In this document: piece after piece, positions 10,550-22,237 of the stretch
Layout: the number at the start of each line of letters is the position of its first letter
How positions within the stretch are numbered: the stretch's first letter is position 1
Source: Wolfiporia cocos
Taxonomy: Eukaryota > Basidiomycota > Agaricomycetes > Polyporales > Phaeolaceae
NCBI GenBank assembly: GCA_029448655.1
Contig: JACCLO010000011.1
Coordinates: 1,426,001 to 1,490,000, forward strand
Length of the DNA stretch: 64,000 nucleotides
Direction: 5' to 3'
Translations under genes and position numbers: made by a program
The notes under the pieces: model-generated
The model's input: only the letters and a program-made list of their open reading frames with translations
Told to the model about the DNA's origin: nothing
Databases searched by the model: none

Positions 10550-11866
10550 GATATCGAAGAGGCTCATGAAATGCTGTCGACATTCTCAGAAGACTATGAA
10601 GACCTCTACATTGCTAGACATCCTGATCGTATACACTTTGTTTGCCAAAGCGTTCACTCTGTCAACCACATGCCTTCTGAGACGGAAAGGATTGGGCTCT
10701 ATATGACATACTCTCAATGGGTGATGGAACGTGCTATTGAGCTCATCGGAAGGCAGCTGTGCTCTCATGTACACCTATACGCCAATATTGCAGAGCGGGG
10801 ACTGGTACATTGCCATACTAATGCACTTTGAGCTATGATGCCGATGTTCAACGAAATGAAGAGACTACCCCGTGGTGCTATGGACCTGGGAGGCGGTTAT
10901 GCCCTCTTGCGAGCAACCCCAGCAGACCTGCTGGTGATGACAGACCTGGAGGCTCAATTTCTCTGAAGATATCTAGAGGATGAAGGAATAGAGCAGTTTG
11001 AATACTTCTGTCTCAATATGCAGGTATGTAAATGGGCACGGGCTTCGCTTCCCAGTCAGCAAGTAGCACGCTCCCTTTGGGCAGAAGAGGGAATACCCAT
11101 AGGGAAGCTTTGCATGGCATGCAATGTCAAGGTAATATTCTTATAGCTCTTCATGAATGTATCTAATTTTATTAGGTCCGTCTTGACAGAGACGAAATAA
11201 GTATTGGAGAAGTACAGTACTTCTTCACTCTTAAAGTGAATGGCTCACTTGCTGCTCTGGCAATTATTTCACTTTACTATGAACCTGACACGGATCTCCT
11301 AAAGTACTCTTACAATACTCTGTACTCCTGCATGTGCATGGAACCCCCTCATCTGGTTGTAGTGCAAGTGACGTCGATAATGTCTGTAGTCGGAATGCTG
11401 CCACATCCGCAGTGCAATGGGCCGCATGGGGGAGATTTAGAGGGTCATTTCTTCCTGGTCGAGAAGCTCGGACTAGAAATCCTTCAGATGGCAGGTATAC
11501 ATGAGTAAGTGGTGGAGGAATAGCACAGATATGCAGCTGGTAGTGATATATGCGCATATAGTGACCTTCTCCCTGATCCAAAGAAAATACCAACCGCATT
11601 CCCCGACAAAAAGATCACTCGGGTATGTGATACACCTGTTAGGGGATGTTTTCTCGATCTGATCGCATTCATTTTGATTCTCAGCGACCTCCCGGTCCAC
11701 CTCCCAATGACATCGCCAACTCCAGCAAGACTGCCCCGGACAAGGACCGTACCATCATGGAGGACACCTCCGATGAACAGCAGGAGTCCAACAAATGCAG
11801 AAGAAACATAACGGATGATGGGACTAGTGTGCACGCCAACACTAAGCATATCTGCCACGATTTCTG
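10550..11866 (+). pseudogene. KDZ transposase, 3' exons (separated by inversion)
   Basis: This continues the KDZ (Kyakuja-Dileera-Zisupton) transposase whose 5' exons are on the minus strand at 23352-26905: that part stops at REIRP-DI and this one begins with DIEEAHEML. It contains HFVCQSVHSVNHM, YSQWVMERAI and a typical C-terminal FFLVEKLGLE. In-frame TGA codons occur near 10829 and 10964. Apparent introns are at about 11132-11175 (GTAATA...TTATTAG), after MAGIHE (about 11506-11537) and at about 11624-11683 (GTATGT...TCTCAG), ending at a stop near 11866. KDZ enzymes cut and paste DNA with a DDE core. The stops and the split make it nonfunctional. Confidence 0.8.
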
Positions 11867-12414
11867 ATTTCTCGCATAAAACGCATCATCTCTCCTCCTT
11901 GCAAGTACTTACTGTTATTGCTCTCGTCGCTCGCATTCAATTTTACTGCTGCTGTCATTGCTATTGTTCGCTCTTGTTGCTGTTATCGTCGTTCAATGTA
12001 TGTTTTGTTATGCAGAGTATGAAGACAATCATTGTATGAGAATAATGCCGCCCTCTAAAATTTATATTCGTGAAAACACTTTTCCTTTGCTGTATTCCAT
12101 ACTGTTTCAGATAATGAAGAATATGTCACTTGTAATCGATGTGTTTGATCTTCTGCATTGTGTTGTTCACCAGAACCTCTCCTACAGCAGCCATGTCTCA
12201 AGGAATTAGTAGCTCTTTGCCTTCATCCCACCTCAATAATTCTTCTTTCCCTACCTCTTCACTTAGAGCAACCAATACATCTCAATTACTTCATGCATCG
12301 CATATATTTCCCCCAGAGCATACACGCACTTTTAGCAACAATAAACATTCCTCGAGCTCAGTTAACCCAGATTTTTTACCTGGCAGTTTGCAAGGTGCCC
12401 CACAGTGGGGGGAA
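11867..12414. other. KDZ 3' flank, no gene recognised
   Basis: This stretch is AT-rich with short spurious ORFs. It lies between the KDZ stop codon and the minus-strand LTR-A and belongs to the inverted segment. Confidence 0.5.
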
Positions 12415-13194
12415 TGACACAAGCAACACTTCAAGCAACTACTCAGGGGAATATTACTCACGTGAAAGCATATTCCTGATCTGAGGCTACTCAAGGCGTA
12501 TAAGGCCAAGACGAGTCTGGGGTGCTACCCTGCTTGTCAGCCAGTATATATGCTATTCTACTGTTTGTACATGTTTGGCTGTTGTATAGTTATTACATAA
12601 GCTGATAGTCCGTTGTAACGTAGGTAACCCTATAATGGGTGTAATATCACAGTACCTCAGGGACCATGATATACGCGCCGTAGGCCCAAGGTCTTGCAGT
12701 ATGCAGTGGATGCCCTCAGACTAGCAGTGACTAAGTGTGAGGCAGGGCAGATGGCATGCAGGGTGTGAGATACCAGGTATGAACCTGATGGATGAGAATA
12801 CTAAGACTGAGGTGTAACCCTCAGTCACTACTGTGCTAAGTACATGCCGCATCATTGAACATGTGCCTGCCCTGAAGGGGCCAGTGCATCTGTAACTAAG
12901 TGACTACAGTAATGCTGCATGTAACCACTGTGACCTGTGGTGGCACTAATGCCCCTACGTTATCTACGACATGTCCGATATCTTATCTACCAGTCACGTT
13001 ACCTACACCGAGGGCATGCCACAATGTATTGTGACATGTAAGGTATACGGCACAGAGTGTCCGGGGGTCTGGCAACACGTGGTAGGATGATCAGGGTCTT
13101 GGCATGTGACTGTATAGGTGCGCGCTTAGATAAGATAAGGGTTTAGGCTCTAGTCACTAGTCGGTGGCTAGGCAAAAGAAATCAGCTTGTGACA
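12415..13194 (-). repeat. 3' LTR of the minus-strand family-A copy, interrupted
   Basis: The ends are TGACACAAGC...GCTTGTGACA. Removing the nested LTR at 12645-13036 and 5 bp leaves exactly 383 bp, the same as the other two LTR-A copies. It is clearly more diverged from 22238-22620 (about 92% identical by eye) than 10167-10549 is. Confidence 0.9.
12645..13036 (-). repeat. Solo LTR with TG...TA ends, TSD TGTAA
   Basis: TGTAA lies at 12640-12644 and 13037-13041. On the minus strand the element reads TGTCACAATA...CTGTGATA. It is 392 bp long and has a leader-type hairpin near 12805-12825. Confidence 0.82.
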
Positions 13195-13699
13195 GTACCC
13201 CCTCTTCTAGCTGCATGTCCCAATGCCCAGCAATCACTTTGTACAGGTTAAGGTCTATTTGACAAGGATGGTCGTGTTCATGTTTCTGACAGATGTATGG
13301 GTTTGCCATCTGTAAGGTGTACTGTACGGGATAGATCCAACCCGGGTTGTTGGGTATAGTGGACTCTATGCATTGTCCCAGTTGTACACCGTATTTGATT
13401 ACACGAGTTTGCAGGTGGCAGAACCAGAAATTCCTGGCAACAAGCTGCTTTGGGTAGATGTAGAAGGGTATCTTTGCATCCTTCAGCAGCATGATGTCTA
13501 CGCAGTCGTGAATTATGAACTCGTTTGGGGTCTGCCTGAGTTTCATGGCTAGTGCTTTTCTTTTGAGGTCTTCCCACTCAGGGTCCCATTCAGTGTGTCT
13601 GTTTTTCCACTGATGGCCTGGAGCAACAGGTCTGTCCTTGAAGTACTTGGTGATCAGTTCTTGCCATGGAGTCATCCCGGGTTTCCTTTCCCATGTCAT
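13157..13699 (-). pseudogene. C-terminal tail of family-A polyprotein (minus copy)
   Basis: This is the counterpart of 9629-10204. It begins with MTWERKPGMTPWQELITKYF and runs open for 180 residues to the stop at 13157-13159, inside the 3' LTR (ATD-stop). No domain is recognised. Residues rich in Trp, Cys and His (FWFCHLQ, ICQKHEHDHPC) are kept in both copies. Confidence 0.65.
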
Positions 13700-13738
13700 A
13701 GTCCCATCAGACCACTCGACTTCTACCTCGACTTGCCC

Positions 13739-15258
13739 TCAGTCTTCTCTGGATGCGAGGATCCTGAGAGGCCTGCGAGCGTCATTGCTTACAGGGTATA
13801 TGCCGTGCATGTCTACAGGCAGGTCCAGTTCGTATGCACCATGTCCAACCTTCTTGGTGACCTTGTACGGGCCATGCCGCTTCGAATCGAGTTTCTTCGT
13901 TGGGTTTCCCATGTTAATGTTCCGCCCATCAACCCAAACCATGTCGCCCTTGTTGTACGTGTAAGGGGTGGTTCGTTTACGGTCATGGTATTCTTTCATA
14001 CGAAGTTTGGCTTTCTCGAGGTTCTTCGAAGCGGTTTGGCTGATTGTGTGCATGTGTTCAACCCAATCCTTGGTGGTTTCCACCCCCCTTCCAGCTCTGG
14101 TGCCTCCATGCCTGTAAATGGGTGGTATCCATGAGTAAGATAAAAGGGGCTATAGCCCATGCTACTATGTATGTGACATTTGTACGCGAAGCTGGCTAGC
14201 GGAAGTAAGTCCAGCCAATTGGTGTGTGTGTCATTGATAAATAATCGTAGGTACACCTCTAGTTCCTGGTTCATACGTTCCATCTGCCTGTCTGTCTGTG
14301 GGTGGAACGCAGTACTAGGGTTTCCCTCGATGCCTAATCTATGGTATATGTCTTTGATAAAGTCCTATACAAATTGTGATCCTCTGTCACTAAATACTTT
14401 CTTTGGTAGTCCGTGCTGTGCATATACTTTATCTACGAATATATTGGCCCAACCTTCGGCGGTAAGCTTGGTTGTGGTTGGGACCGCGATATAGTCCTTG
14501 GATTTCATGTCTACTACTACGATTATAGCATCCCGACCCTTGGATACAGGGAGTCCCGTAATCATATCGACGGAAATGTTTTCCCAGTTGTGTGCGGGTG
14601 TTGGATCCGGGTTCAGTGGTGCAGCTCTCTTTGAGCGATCTGGCTTGGCATGTTGGCATTTGATACACATCTTGACGTACTGGCAAATGTTGTTTCGCAT
14701 TTTTGGCCACCAGTACGATCGGTGAATGGCGGTGTACATGTTTTCTGTGCCGGGGTGTCCTGCAGAGACCGTGTCGTGGAACGAAGAAATGATTTTTCCG
14801 ATTAATTCCTCGTCTCTCGGAATGATCAACTTCCCCCTCCTGTAGCGTAAGCTGTCCTTGGCCATTTCCACTGATCCTTCTACTACCTCCTTGTCATAGA
14901 GAGCGGCTTCCGCTTTGACCCTCTCTTTTACCTCCTCGTGGGTGATCCCATGAGGTAGGGTATAGAATGAGGATCGCAGCCTTTCTGTACTATCTTTGGC
15001 AAAGAGGTGCTCCTTCAGGACGATCTGTCCCTCGAGGTGATTCTTGTTGTTGTCGTGATCACCTCGTCGGGAGAGTCCGTCCGCCCTTCCATTGGTCTTC
15101 CCGGGGATGTGCACGAATTGTAGGTCATACTCGGCGAGTTCGATCGTCCACCGGGCTTGTCGCGGATTAATTTTCTGCGGAGTCTTAGAATACTCTAGGT
15201 TCTTATGGTCCGTTAGTACTTCTACGGGTGTTTTGCACCCATTACAAAATGCCGCCAT
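13739..15258 (-). pseudogene. RNase H end and integrase of family A (minus copy)
   Basis: The block from 15258 down to 14365 encodes PVEVLTDHKNLEYSKTP, the RNase H end (PGKTNGRADGLSRRG), the HHCC finger (HDTVSAGHPG...CIKCQHAK) and the core up to FSDRGSQFV, where a TAG stops it. A second block (14283-13996) carries the Glu region and the third (14083-13739) the GPYKVTKKVG end. Compared with the plus copy about 24 residues (FNEVLL...QTE) are deleted between YPV and SNDARRPL. Frame changes and the TAG make it inactive. It is a good template for reading the broken plus copy. Confidence 0.85.
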
Positions 15259-15261
15259 TCG

Positions 15262-17450
15262 TCTAGGGCGTGCATGATAGCTAAGAGTTTGCGATCGTAG
15301 ATTTCATAATTCCGTTCTGCCGGTAGTAGCATTTTTGAATGATATGCTATGGGCTTCCAGATGCCGTCCTGATTCTGCATGAGGCAGGCTCCAGTTGCAA
15401 AGTCTGAGGAGTCTGCCTCGATGCAGAATAGGTCATCATTGTTTGGTATCCCTAGGACAGGTGCTGTGATGAAGATGTTTTTAACCTGTCAAAGCATTCC
15501 TGTTCTGTCATGCCCCATTGCCATTCTCCATCTTTGGTTAGATTGATAAGGGGGCGTGCTACCGTTGAGAACTTTGGGATAAATTTCCGGTAGAAGTTTG
15601 CAAATCCTATGAAGGACTGCACTTCTTTCTTGTTCCGAGGTGCTGGCCATTCGGCTACTGCAGCAACCTTCACAGGATCCATACAGATTTCCCTGTGAGA
15701 GATAATATGCCCTAAGTACTCTACTTCTGTGTCACAGATTTATTCGTGCAGCCCCCATTTTAGCCCTTTAGACCCCTATATGCGGGTACTAGCCTTATAA
15801 CTGAAGGCGCTACAGCGTCCCAAAAGTTATCGGATCACGTGACCTACTGAATTGAGGTCACGTGACCTACCAAACTTCTAGATTAGATAGCGGCACTAGG
15901 CACCAACACAGGCGCCTTGTCAGGTGCCCAAGATCTTATCTGGTTAAGGACTTAGTCGTCAAAGGCCTCGCTAGGCATGACATCATCAAGAGTCCATATC
16001 ACTGACATCACATATGACATCAGGGCCCATACAGGTCCAGTCTATGACATCACAGGCCTATCTTTAGAGGTCTATACTTAGCAGGTCCAATTACAGGGCT
16101 GAAACCTATCTACATAGTTACCCCTCCCACAGGTATTACATATATCACAGAGGCCAGAGCTATATGATATCATCGTCTAGACCCCAGATCCACTATGACA
16201 TCACATATGATGCGGTTCTGAGGTCATTACTTACTAATAAATGCTAACAATAGCATTTCCACTTACCAAGCCATGGATTAGCCATGAGCACACCATTATG
16301 AGGCCATTATTGGCAATTATGATATATGCGCACAGACCAGCTACATTTAGGGCAGACATTGCTACCAGTAGTACAAGGTCTCCAAATATGTATATAACCA
16401 GGTGGTCTAGGGTCTAAAACCTTAGACTCAATATTCTAAGCACTCTAAGCATTCTACTATGAGTGTTGGGGGCGTTTCCCCTTTCCCTATTTCCTCTCCA
16501 CCCTTTACCTCTTTGCCACCTGCTTGCCTTGAATAAGTCGCTTCCTAGTTGGTTTGCGACCTAAGTCTAGTGCGACAAGCTTGAACCTTAGGGATAAGAC
16601 GTCACAAGGAGATCCGTGACATTCTGATTTCTCGAACTCACATTTCTCTGGTTTACAAGTTAGCTTATTTTGACGGAGAACCAGAAGAACCTTTCGCAGG
16701 ATCTCTCTATGTTCCTTCTGATTCTCCGTGAAAATAAGGATATCGTCTAGATATACAATGACCTTCCCCATGAGGACTAGGTCTCTAAATATGTCGTTCA
16801 TCAAGGTCTGGAACGTGCCGGGTGCGTTGCACATTCCAAAGAACATCACTAATGGCTCATAGAGCCCTCTATTAGTGATGAAGGTGGCTTTTTCCTCGTT
16901 GCCTTCCTTGATTTGGACATTGGTGTATCCCCAACAACTGTCCAATTTAGAAAAGTACTTAGCGTGTTTTAACTTGTTAAGCAGCTCCGTGATGAGCGGG
17001 AGTGGGTACTTGTTCTTTTTGGTCATCTGGTTCAACTTTTGATAGTCCTGGATAGGGTGTAGTTTCCCGTCCTTCTTTTTGACAAAGAAGAAGGGTGCCC
17101 CCCATGGCAACTTCGATGGGTGGATGCGGCCCGTGTGCAGCTGTTCTTCTAAAAAGTCGTCCAAAGCTTCTTGTTCTCTAGGTGAAAGGGCATAGATCTT
17201 GCCCGCATATGGTTCCAAATTGGGGAGGAGTTCGATGGCGTGATCCCACGGTCGCCGTTCTGGGAGTGTGTCGAATTCCTTTTCCTTGAACACGTCTTTG
17301 AATTTGTGTAAGTACTCGGGTACGACTTCCTTGAATGTTTTGGCTTCCGTGACCTTGCCAGTCGCGGTGGCGATTTCAGTGGCCTTCGTGGCGCGGACGT
17401 GTTCGGTGATGTCCGCTCTACACTCTTCCCTGTTTCAGATCCATGCATCA
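15262..17450 (-). pseudogene. RT and RNase H of family A (minus copy), split by LTR-O
   Basis: From 17293 down the frame reads FKEKEFDTLPE, then WGAPFFFVKKKDGKL, QDYQKLNQ, LDSCWGY (catalytic Asp kept; the usual Arg is changed), FGMCNAPGTFQ, VIVYLDDILIF (YxDD, about 16750-16720) and CEFEKSE, where LTR-O (15730-16621) interrupts. After it, MDPVKVAAVAEWPAP and the thumb region follow, then a frameshift near 15470 before RNase H (EADSSDFATGACLMQ). RT would synthesise cDNA in the particle. Disabled by insertion and frameshift. Confidence 0.87.
15730..16621 (+). repeat. Solo LTR-O, TSD TTCTG
   Basis: The ends are TGTCACAGAT...GATCCGTGACA (892 bp), with TTCTG at 15725-15729 and 16622-16626. It has the GCACAGACC...TTTAGGGC block near 16330 and TATATAA near 16391. 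It shares its first bases and layout with 3087-3804. Confidence 0.9.
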
Positions 17451-17459
17451 GCAAAAATA

Positions 17460-18816
17460 TAGTAAATATGATCACCATCCTCGATCTGCTCGTGTTCGCA
17501 GTCACACGTGAACGTGATCCGTCACTTCTTCCAGTCAATGGAAGGGTTGTGGTCTTTGAGCCAGTTGAAGCCCAAGAAAATATCCACGGAGCTGAGTTCC
17601 GTGACGTGGAACCTGCGGGTTTCCAAGTGCATGTCGATCTGCATTTGGAGCTCGACATAGTGCATCATGAGCCCCATGCCGTTGGTTGATCCGTCAGTGT
17701 TGAACAGCTTGATAGGGCAGTCCAATGGGATCTGCTCAAGTCGGTGTTCCTCCATGTAGGACTTACTGATCACCAATCCAGTAGAACCGGAATCGATGAG
17801 AGCCTTTGTGAAGAGGGCACGCCGTCGGGGCGGTGGAGAGTGATCAGTACTTCGATCTACTTTCCCCGTTTTCTCGTCTGGATGACCACTACACTTCCCC
17901 TGAGTTTCTCACCAGTTGAACTGAAACCTTGTGTTCCACATGTGGTTTCGCGGATTGACTTGATGATCTTGGTGTTGGGTGTCATATTGCATTCGAGTAT
18001 GAACTGGGCGATTCTGTCCCCATACTCGACCTGATAATCTGCTCCAGTCTGATTATTCAGTATGACTTTTACACGGCCGGTGTAGTCTTCGTCTACTACA
18101 CCACCCTCCACGTCGACTCCCTTGAGAGCGAGTCCGGATCGTGGAGCAATGCGCCCATATACACTGGATGGCATCCTGATCTTGATGCCAGTATCCATGG
18201 TGATATGCTTCCCATTAGGGACTAGTACTTCTTCTGCGGAGTAGAGGTCATACCCCACGGCACCTTCGCTTTTTTGCTCGGGTGGTATTGCCCGCAGGTG
18301 GTCTAGGTAGATGTCAAGTGTGATGGTTCTTTTCTTGACACGTCTACGCCGCACTTTCTTTTCTGATTTTTTCTTAGTGGCATCAGATGTGTCTGCCATT
18401 TCCACATCTGATGTCACTACTGGGTCCACATCCATCGGAACATATGTTACATTAACATTGGAGGAATTAAGCACGGTATTTGCCTCCCACCACGCTCCAG
18501 TGGGAGGCGCCTCCAAGGCTGCTACAAACGAATCATCGGAGCATGTTGAAGCTCCGTCATCGTCATCTATGTCCGACTCTACAGATGCAAAAGGTACAGA
18601 TACTGGTTCTAATATTGGGGCCCTGGTCTCTAGCCCATATAGTCCATCCACCGGTTTGTCATTCTCCGTGGCAGCCGAGTCACTTTTTTTGGAGTTTACT
18701 GGTTCTTCTACTTCCAATACTGAAAAGCAATTCGAGGGGGAGGGACTTACCTGAGTGGGGGTGAACCCAGCTTCCTTCACGGCGTCAGGGTTCTCCTTGG
18801 CCCAAGCTGCCACCAT
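17460..18816 (-). pseudogene. Gag C-terminus, dUTPase and aspartic protease (family A)
   Basis: The open frame 18816-17857 starts in a Ser/Asp-rich linker, then KKKSEKKVRRRRVKKR (basic), then a complete trimeric dUTPase: GYDLYSAE (motif 1), PRSGLALKG (motif 2), GGVVDEDYTGRV (motif 3), YGDRIAQFILE (motif 4), CGTQGFSSTG (motif 5). The frame shifts near 17850; the protease follows with the DSGSTG-type loop, DIFLGFNWL and a TGA near 17438 that the plus copy shares. dUTPase between gag and protease would protect cDNA from uracil. All five dUTPase motifs are intact here, but the reading frame around them is broken. Confidence 0.88.
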
Positions 18817-20884
18817 TCAGACGAAGTCCTCCTGGGGGATCTCGCTCAGGACTGTGGGAGCATCATTCCCTGTGATAGCCTGCCGGGTTCATGCATTTCC
18901 GGATCCACTGGCGGTGGGGGTGGTGTTGGTTCAGGGCCGCCAGTTCGGGTGATGCCATGAGGTTTTGATGCACCCTTTTCCAGGTGCCTTGGCCTGTGTC
19001 TTGCTGCAAGAGTGGCATTTCCTCCCGAGCAAGTTCACCCGTTCTTCCGCCGCTGGCTCCATTCGAGGACCACGCTCGGGCTTAGCGCGTTCCTTGCCCT
19101 TGTCCGTACCCTTGGTGTCCCTGGTGCTGCGCAACTTTTCCTCATCCCAGAGACGACACATCGCATTGTCGGTCCGGAGGATTGCCTGTTTCCAGGATTC
19201 GTAATCCTCCGGGATCTGGATGTTGTAACCACACTGTGATTTGTTGTTGACGGTGGCGGCGATGAAAGCCTGGTGTTGTCACAGAATATTTGGGGCTTGG
19301 AAACCCCAGTGGCACAATATACCATAAGGCATAACCGCGCAATGGTATAAGCCAAATACCTAAGGGCAAGCGCCCAGCGTGGGAATATGAACTACACATA
19401 TAGTGAGTCCCAGCTATAACAGCAATGCTGTTATAGTGGCCCTTTTGGCTAAGGGGTGCTAGACGTATGTCTCCATAGACGCCGGTCTGGGATTGCTGGT
19501 AAAATCTGTGACAGGTGTACCGAGGAGTAAATGTCCTTGGGGATTGCCCGGGTGACCCAACTGTGGACCACCTGGTTCTCCCGGTCGTATTTGGCTTCTC
19601 CCAGTAGTCTTTCAAGCTCCTGGAAGTACTCCTCACTTTTACTGAGCATCATGTTGAGTCGCTCTGCCGCTACTGCCGCCTTCTTCTCCAGGTCGGGGTT
19701 GTCGAACTTCTGGTGGAGTTCCCAGACGAACCTTTGCCAGCTGATCCTCCATTGACCGGATAGGTAGTGTTCCCGAGTGAATGCCGTTACCCAGGAGTCG
19801 ACTTTTGGATTGCGGATGAGTGAGATTGCTGCCCCCACCTTCTTTGAGTCGGTGAACAGGATGGGGGCGTTGTCGTCGATGTACAATCTTAGCTGCATGT
19901 ACCAGTCCATGAAGCTGCTACTGGTGAATGGCTCTGGTTCTCTAACCTTTGATTTGTACCAGGGGTCGGGGCAGGGCTCTGGGATCATTGAATATGCATC
20001 CCATTGCGAGGATGCCAGTTTCTCAGGCTGCCACATTGACGCACAAGTTCCTTGGAGAGGTGCGGCTCCCCAAGTATTCACGCGCGCTGCCTGTGGTGGT
20101 GGAGGTGCCGGGGCCTGCTGAGCCATTGCCACGAATGTGACCGGGGCCGGGGGTGTTAGAACCGGAGGAGTGTAGCCAGGCAGGAATGGGTTCGTCTGCC
20201 AGGAGTTGCCACATGTTGGTGGGGTAGGCAGTGGTCGTGCTCCGAGGGGTGTCTGCTGAGGAGAGTGCATGTGCACCGATCGAACCCAGTTTTCTACCGG
20301 TCAGGAACGACTTTCTGCAACCGAGACGTTAGACCGTACGGGAGCGGGTGCCTGGCTGTGGAGTGAGGCCACGTCTCCGGCTTGGAGAGCATCTGCCTGC
20401 AACTGTTGTGCTTCCCGTAGGAATCGTCCTGCCATTTCCCGAGACCAAGTGCCAACATTGACCATTGCCTGCGTGACCTGCTGCACAGAGCTCCGAAGTC
20501 TGCCGCTGTGGAGTTTGGAGGGAAAGCCCATTGTAGAGCCAGTGGTGAGTCGACGTGACCCAGCTGGCTCCCACCCCGAATCATGGCTGATTGATTCTGG
20601 GCCATGGCGAAGGCTCCCTGTATCTGCGCAGGTTTGGGTACCGGGTTCGATGTGAAGGTCCTTACCGAGGGTAAGTATGAGCCCCCTGCCACCATTCCTT
20701 GACGAACTTCGTTGTTAGGCACGTGGATGCTGTCCTGTACCGACATCATTCTGAAGTCGTCGAAGAAGGCGTTGGCGAGGGGGTCCGGGGTGTGGACAGG
20801 CAATACTGGGGTGTGGACCGAGGGTGCCAGGGTCGGTTCCGGCGGAGGGTGTGGGTTGCGGATGTAATCAAGGTTGTGCACCAT
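18790..20884 (-). pseudogene. Gag of family A
   Basis: The start ATG is at 20884 on the minus strand (MVHNLDYIRN). A Pro-rich N-terminus shifts frame near 20540-20290, then 20276-19449 encodes a capsid-like retrotransposon gag domain: FMDWYMQLRLYIDDNAP, VDSWVTAFTREHYLSG, FVWELHQKFDNPDLEKKA and YFQELERLLGEA. An insertion-like piece follows (19277-19455). Then FIAATVNNKSQCGYNIQIPED and a Lys-rich tail with RKCHSCSKTQ, a likely half of a zinc knuckle. Gag would form the particle. At least two frameshifts. Confidence 0.8.
19277..19455 (+). repeat. LTR-M-like insertion fragment in gag
   Basis: It begins TGTCACAGAAT and shares with 48697-48930 the GAATATGAACT segment and the palindrome AACAGC...GCTGTTAT followed by GCCCTTTT. 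No right terminus or clean TSD could be placed (GGTGT left, GGTGC right at about 19453), so it may be deleted at one end. Confidence 0.4.
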
Positions 20885-21263
20885 GGCTGCATGTGTATGT
20901 GGTGAAATTTATCGTAGAGAAACTGTAGTTGTGACTGAAAGCGCTACCCACCCACTGTGGGACCTCTAGAGGCTATCGGGGTGGTAGCTATAGACTTTCT
21001 GTCCACTACAAACTGAGTCCACCTCTTTCGGAGGTGCGCCAAGAAACACTAAGAGGTTTTCAGCCCAAAGCTGGCAAGTAAACTCAGCCTCCAAAACCTC
21101 GTCCAGCCCCAAAGCTAATTCGGGATACCGGGGCCACGGGAACTATCCGCCTATGTGATGGGGTGTGTAAAATGCTACCATAAGCGGCAAGTGCCGGTAC
21201 AGTACGTAGGCTTGTTCTCACCTCTTCAGCTGCCGGGAAGGCACTGGGTTGTATAGTAACAGG

Positions 21264-21841
21264 TGTCACGGATATGCCCGGGGGGCTACTGTACATCCCT
21301 TACTATTGTTGTATGGGCGCCGCTGCACGCGCGCGCGCCCCGCTCACTTTACGTTTCCTCTTAGTCGCGCCCTAGTTACCTCCAGGATCACCTGACCCAG
21401 TAGGCGCGCGCTAGTCAGGCAGCGCGCGTGCCAGGTACTCACATGATAGGTCACCATATAGTTACATGTTACGTTACTTGTACGGTCACGCTTACGTTAC
21501 ATGCGCACAGGCCATGTCTGTAGGGCAGGCTAGATACTTAGCGTTCCAACACATGTACTTATACTGCAGCGATGAGGGCTTACTCCCTCATCTTTGAGAT
21601 TCTAGTCATTGGGCTTTGGCCCCTTTCTTGCTATGCGCGTGATGCGTCTCTGCCCCGGGGGCCTCTCTTGTCTCGCTTGACTGTGTGCCGCCAAGTTATG
21701 TCGCCGCTAGGAGTCCTCGGGTTGGGTTCGCCCTTGGTACAGCCGACCCGGTCACCGCTGTCGCGGTCGCACACATGTCTTGTTAGGCACGTTAGGATTC
21801 CCCTGCAGCGCAGGTCCTCACAAACAAGTAAGTTTGTGACA
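21264..21841 (+). repeat. Solo LTR-C, TSD ACAGG
   Basis: The ends are TGTCACGGAT...AGTTTGTGACA (578 bp), with ACAGG at 21259-21263 and 21842-21846. It contains GCGCACAGGCC...TAGGGCAG, a TATA-like stretch and the hairpin at 21571-21592. Confidence 0.9.
21571..21592 (+). promoter_or_regulatory. LTR leader hairpin with CTTAC loop
   Basis: The stem GATGAGGG pairs with CCCTCATC around CTTACT. It lies downstream of the TATA region of LTR-C and is followed by TTTGAGATTCT. Confidence 0.6.
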
Positions 21842-22237
21842 ACAGGGGCGCGGTAATGCACGTATCGTTGGGGCAGTAGGCCCATAAATAGACGATCAGT
21901 GCTTCAGTACACTGCCAGAGGGCCCCTTGTCACCTTTGATTATTACGCGATGGGTGCACAGTTACTCTGGTGGGAATGAAACCCAAAGCCTTTACGCCGC
22001 GTTGCACGATGGTGGCTCAGTAGCTTTGAAGCAATGGTAGGAGTGGTCCCCTACATGCTGTTTGCAAAGGATCCCCCAGAACTCTAATCCCTTAACCCTG
22101 GGATGTGGCGGGTATGAATACCAATCACATGCTCGGAGAACCGAAGTTCAACAAGAGCGAAAGAGAGGTGCACTTTGCCCCTAGTGCACCGGGGTTGCTT
22201 AGGGTAAGACCACTAAGCGGGGAGGAGACTCGTCCTA

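Larger units (their letters stand above)
20885..22237 (-). other. 5' leader of the minus-strand family-A copy
   Basis: This lies between the 5' LTR and the gag ATG and contains the solo LTR-C at 21264-21841. No ORF is convincing. The sequence next to the LTR shows no TGG-type tRNA primer site, so the priming mode is unclear. Confidence 0.55.

Noticed and set aside
3889..20884. Repeat-induced point mutation (RIP) as the cause of stops in family A
   Set aside because: Some CGA-to-TGA changes exist (for example near 3968), but frameshifts, deletions and insertions dominate and no strong C-to-T bias was evident by eye; a dinucleotide index was not computed.
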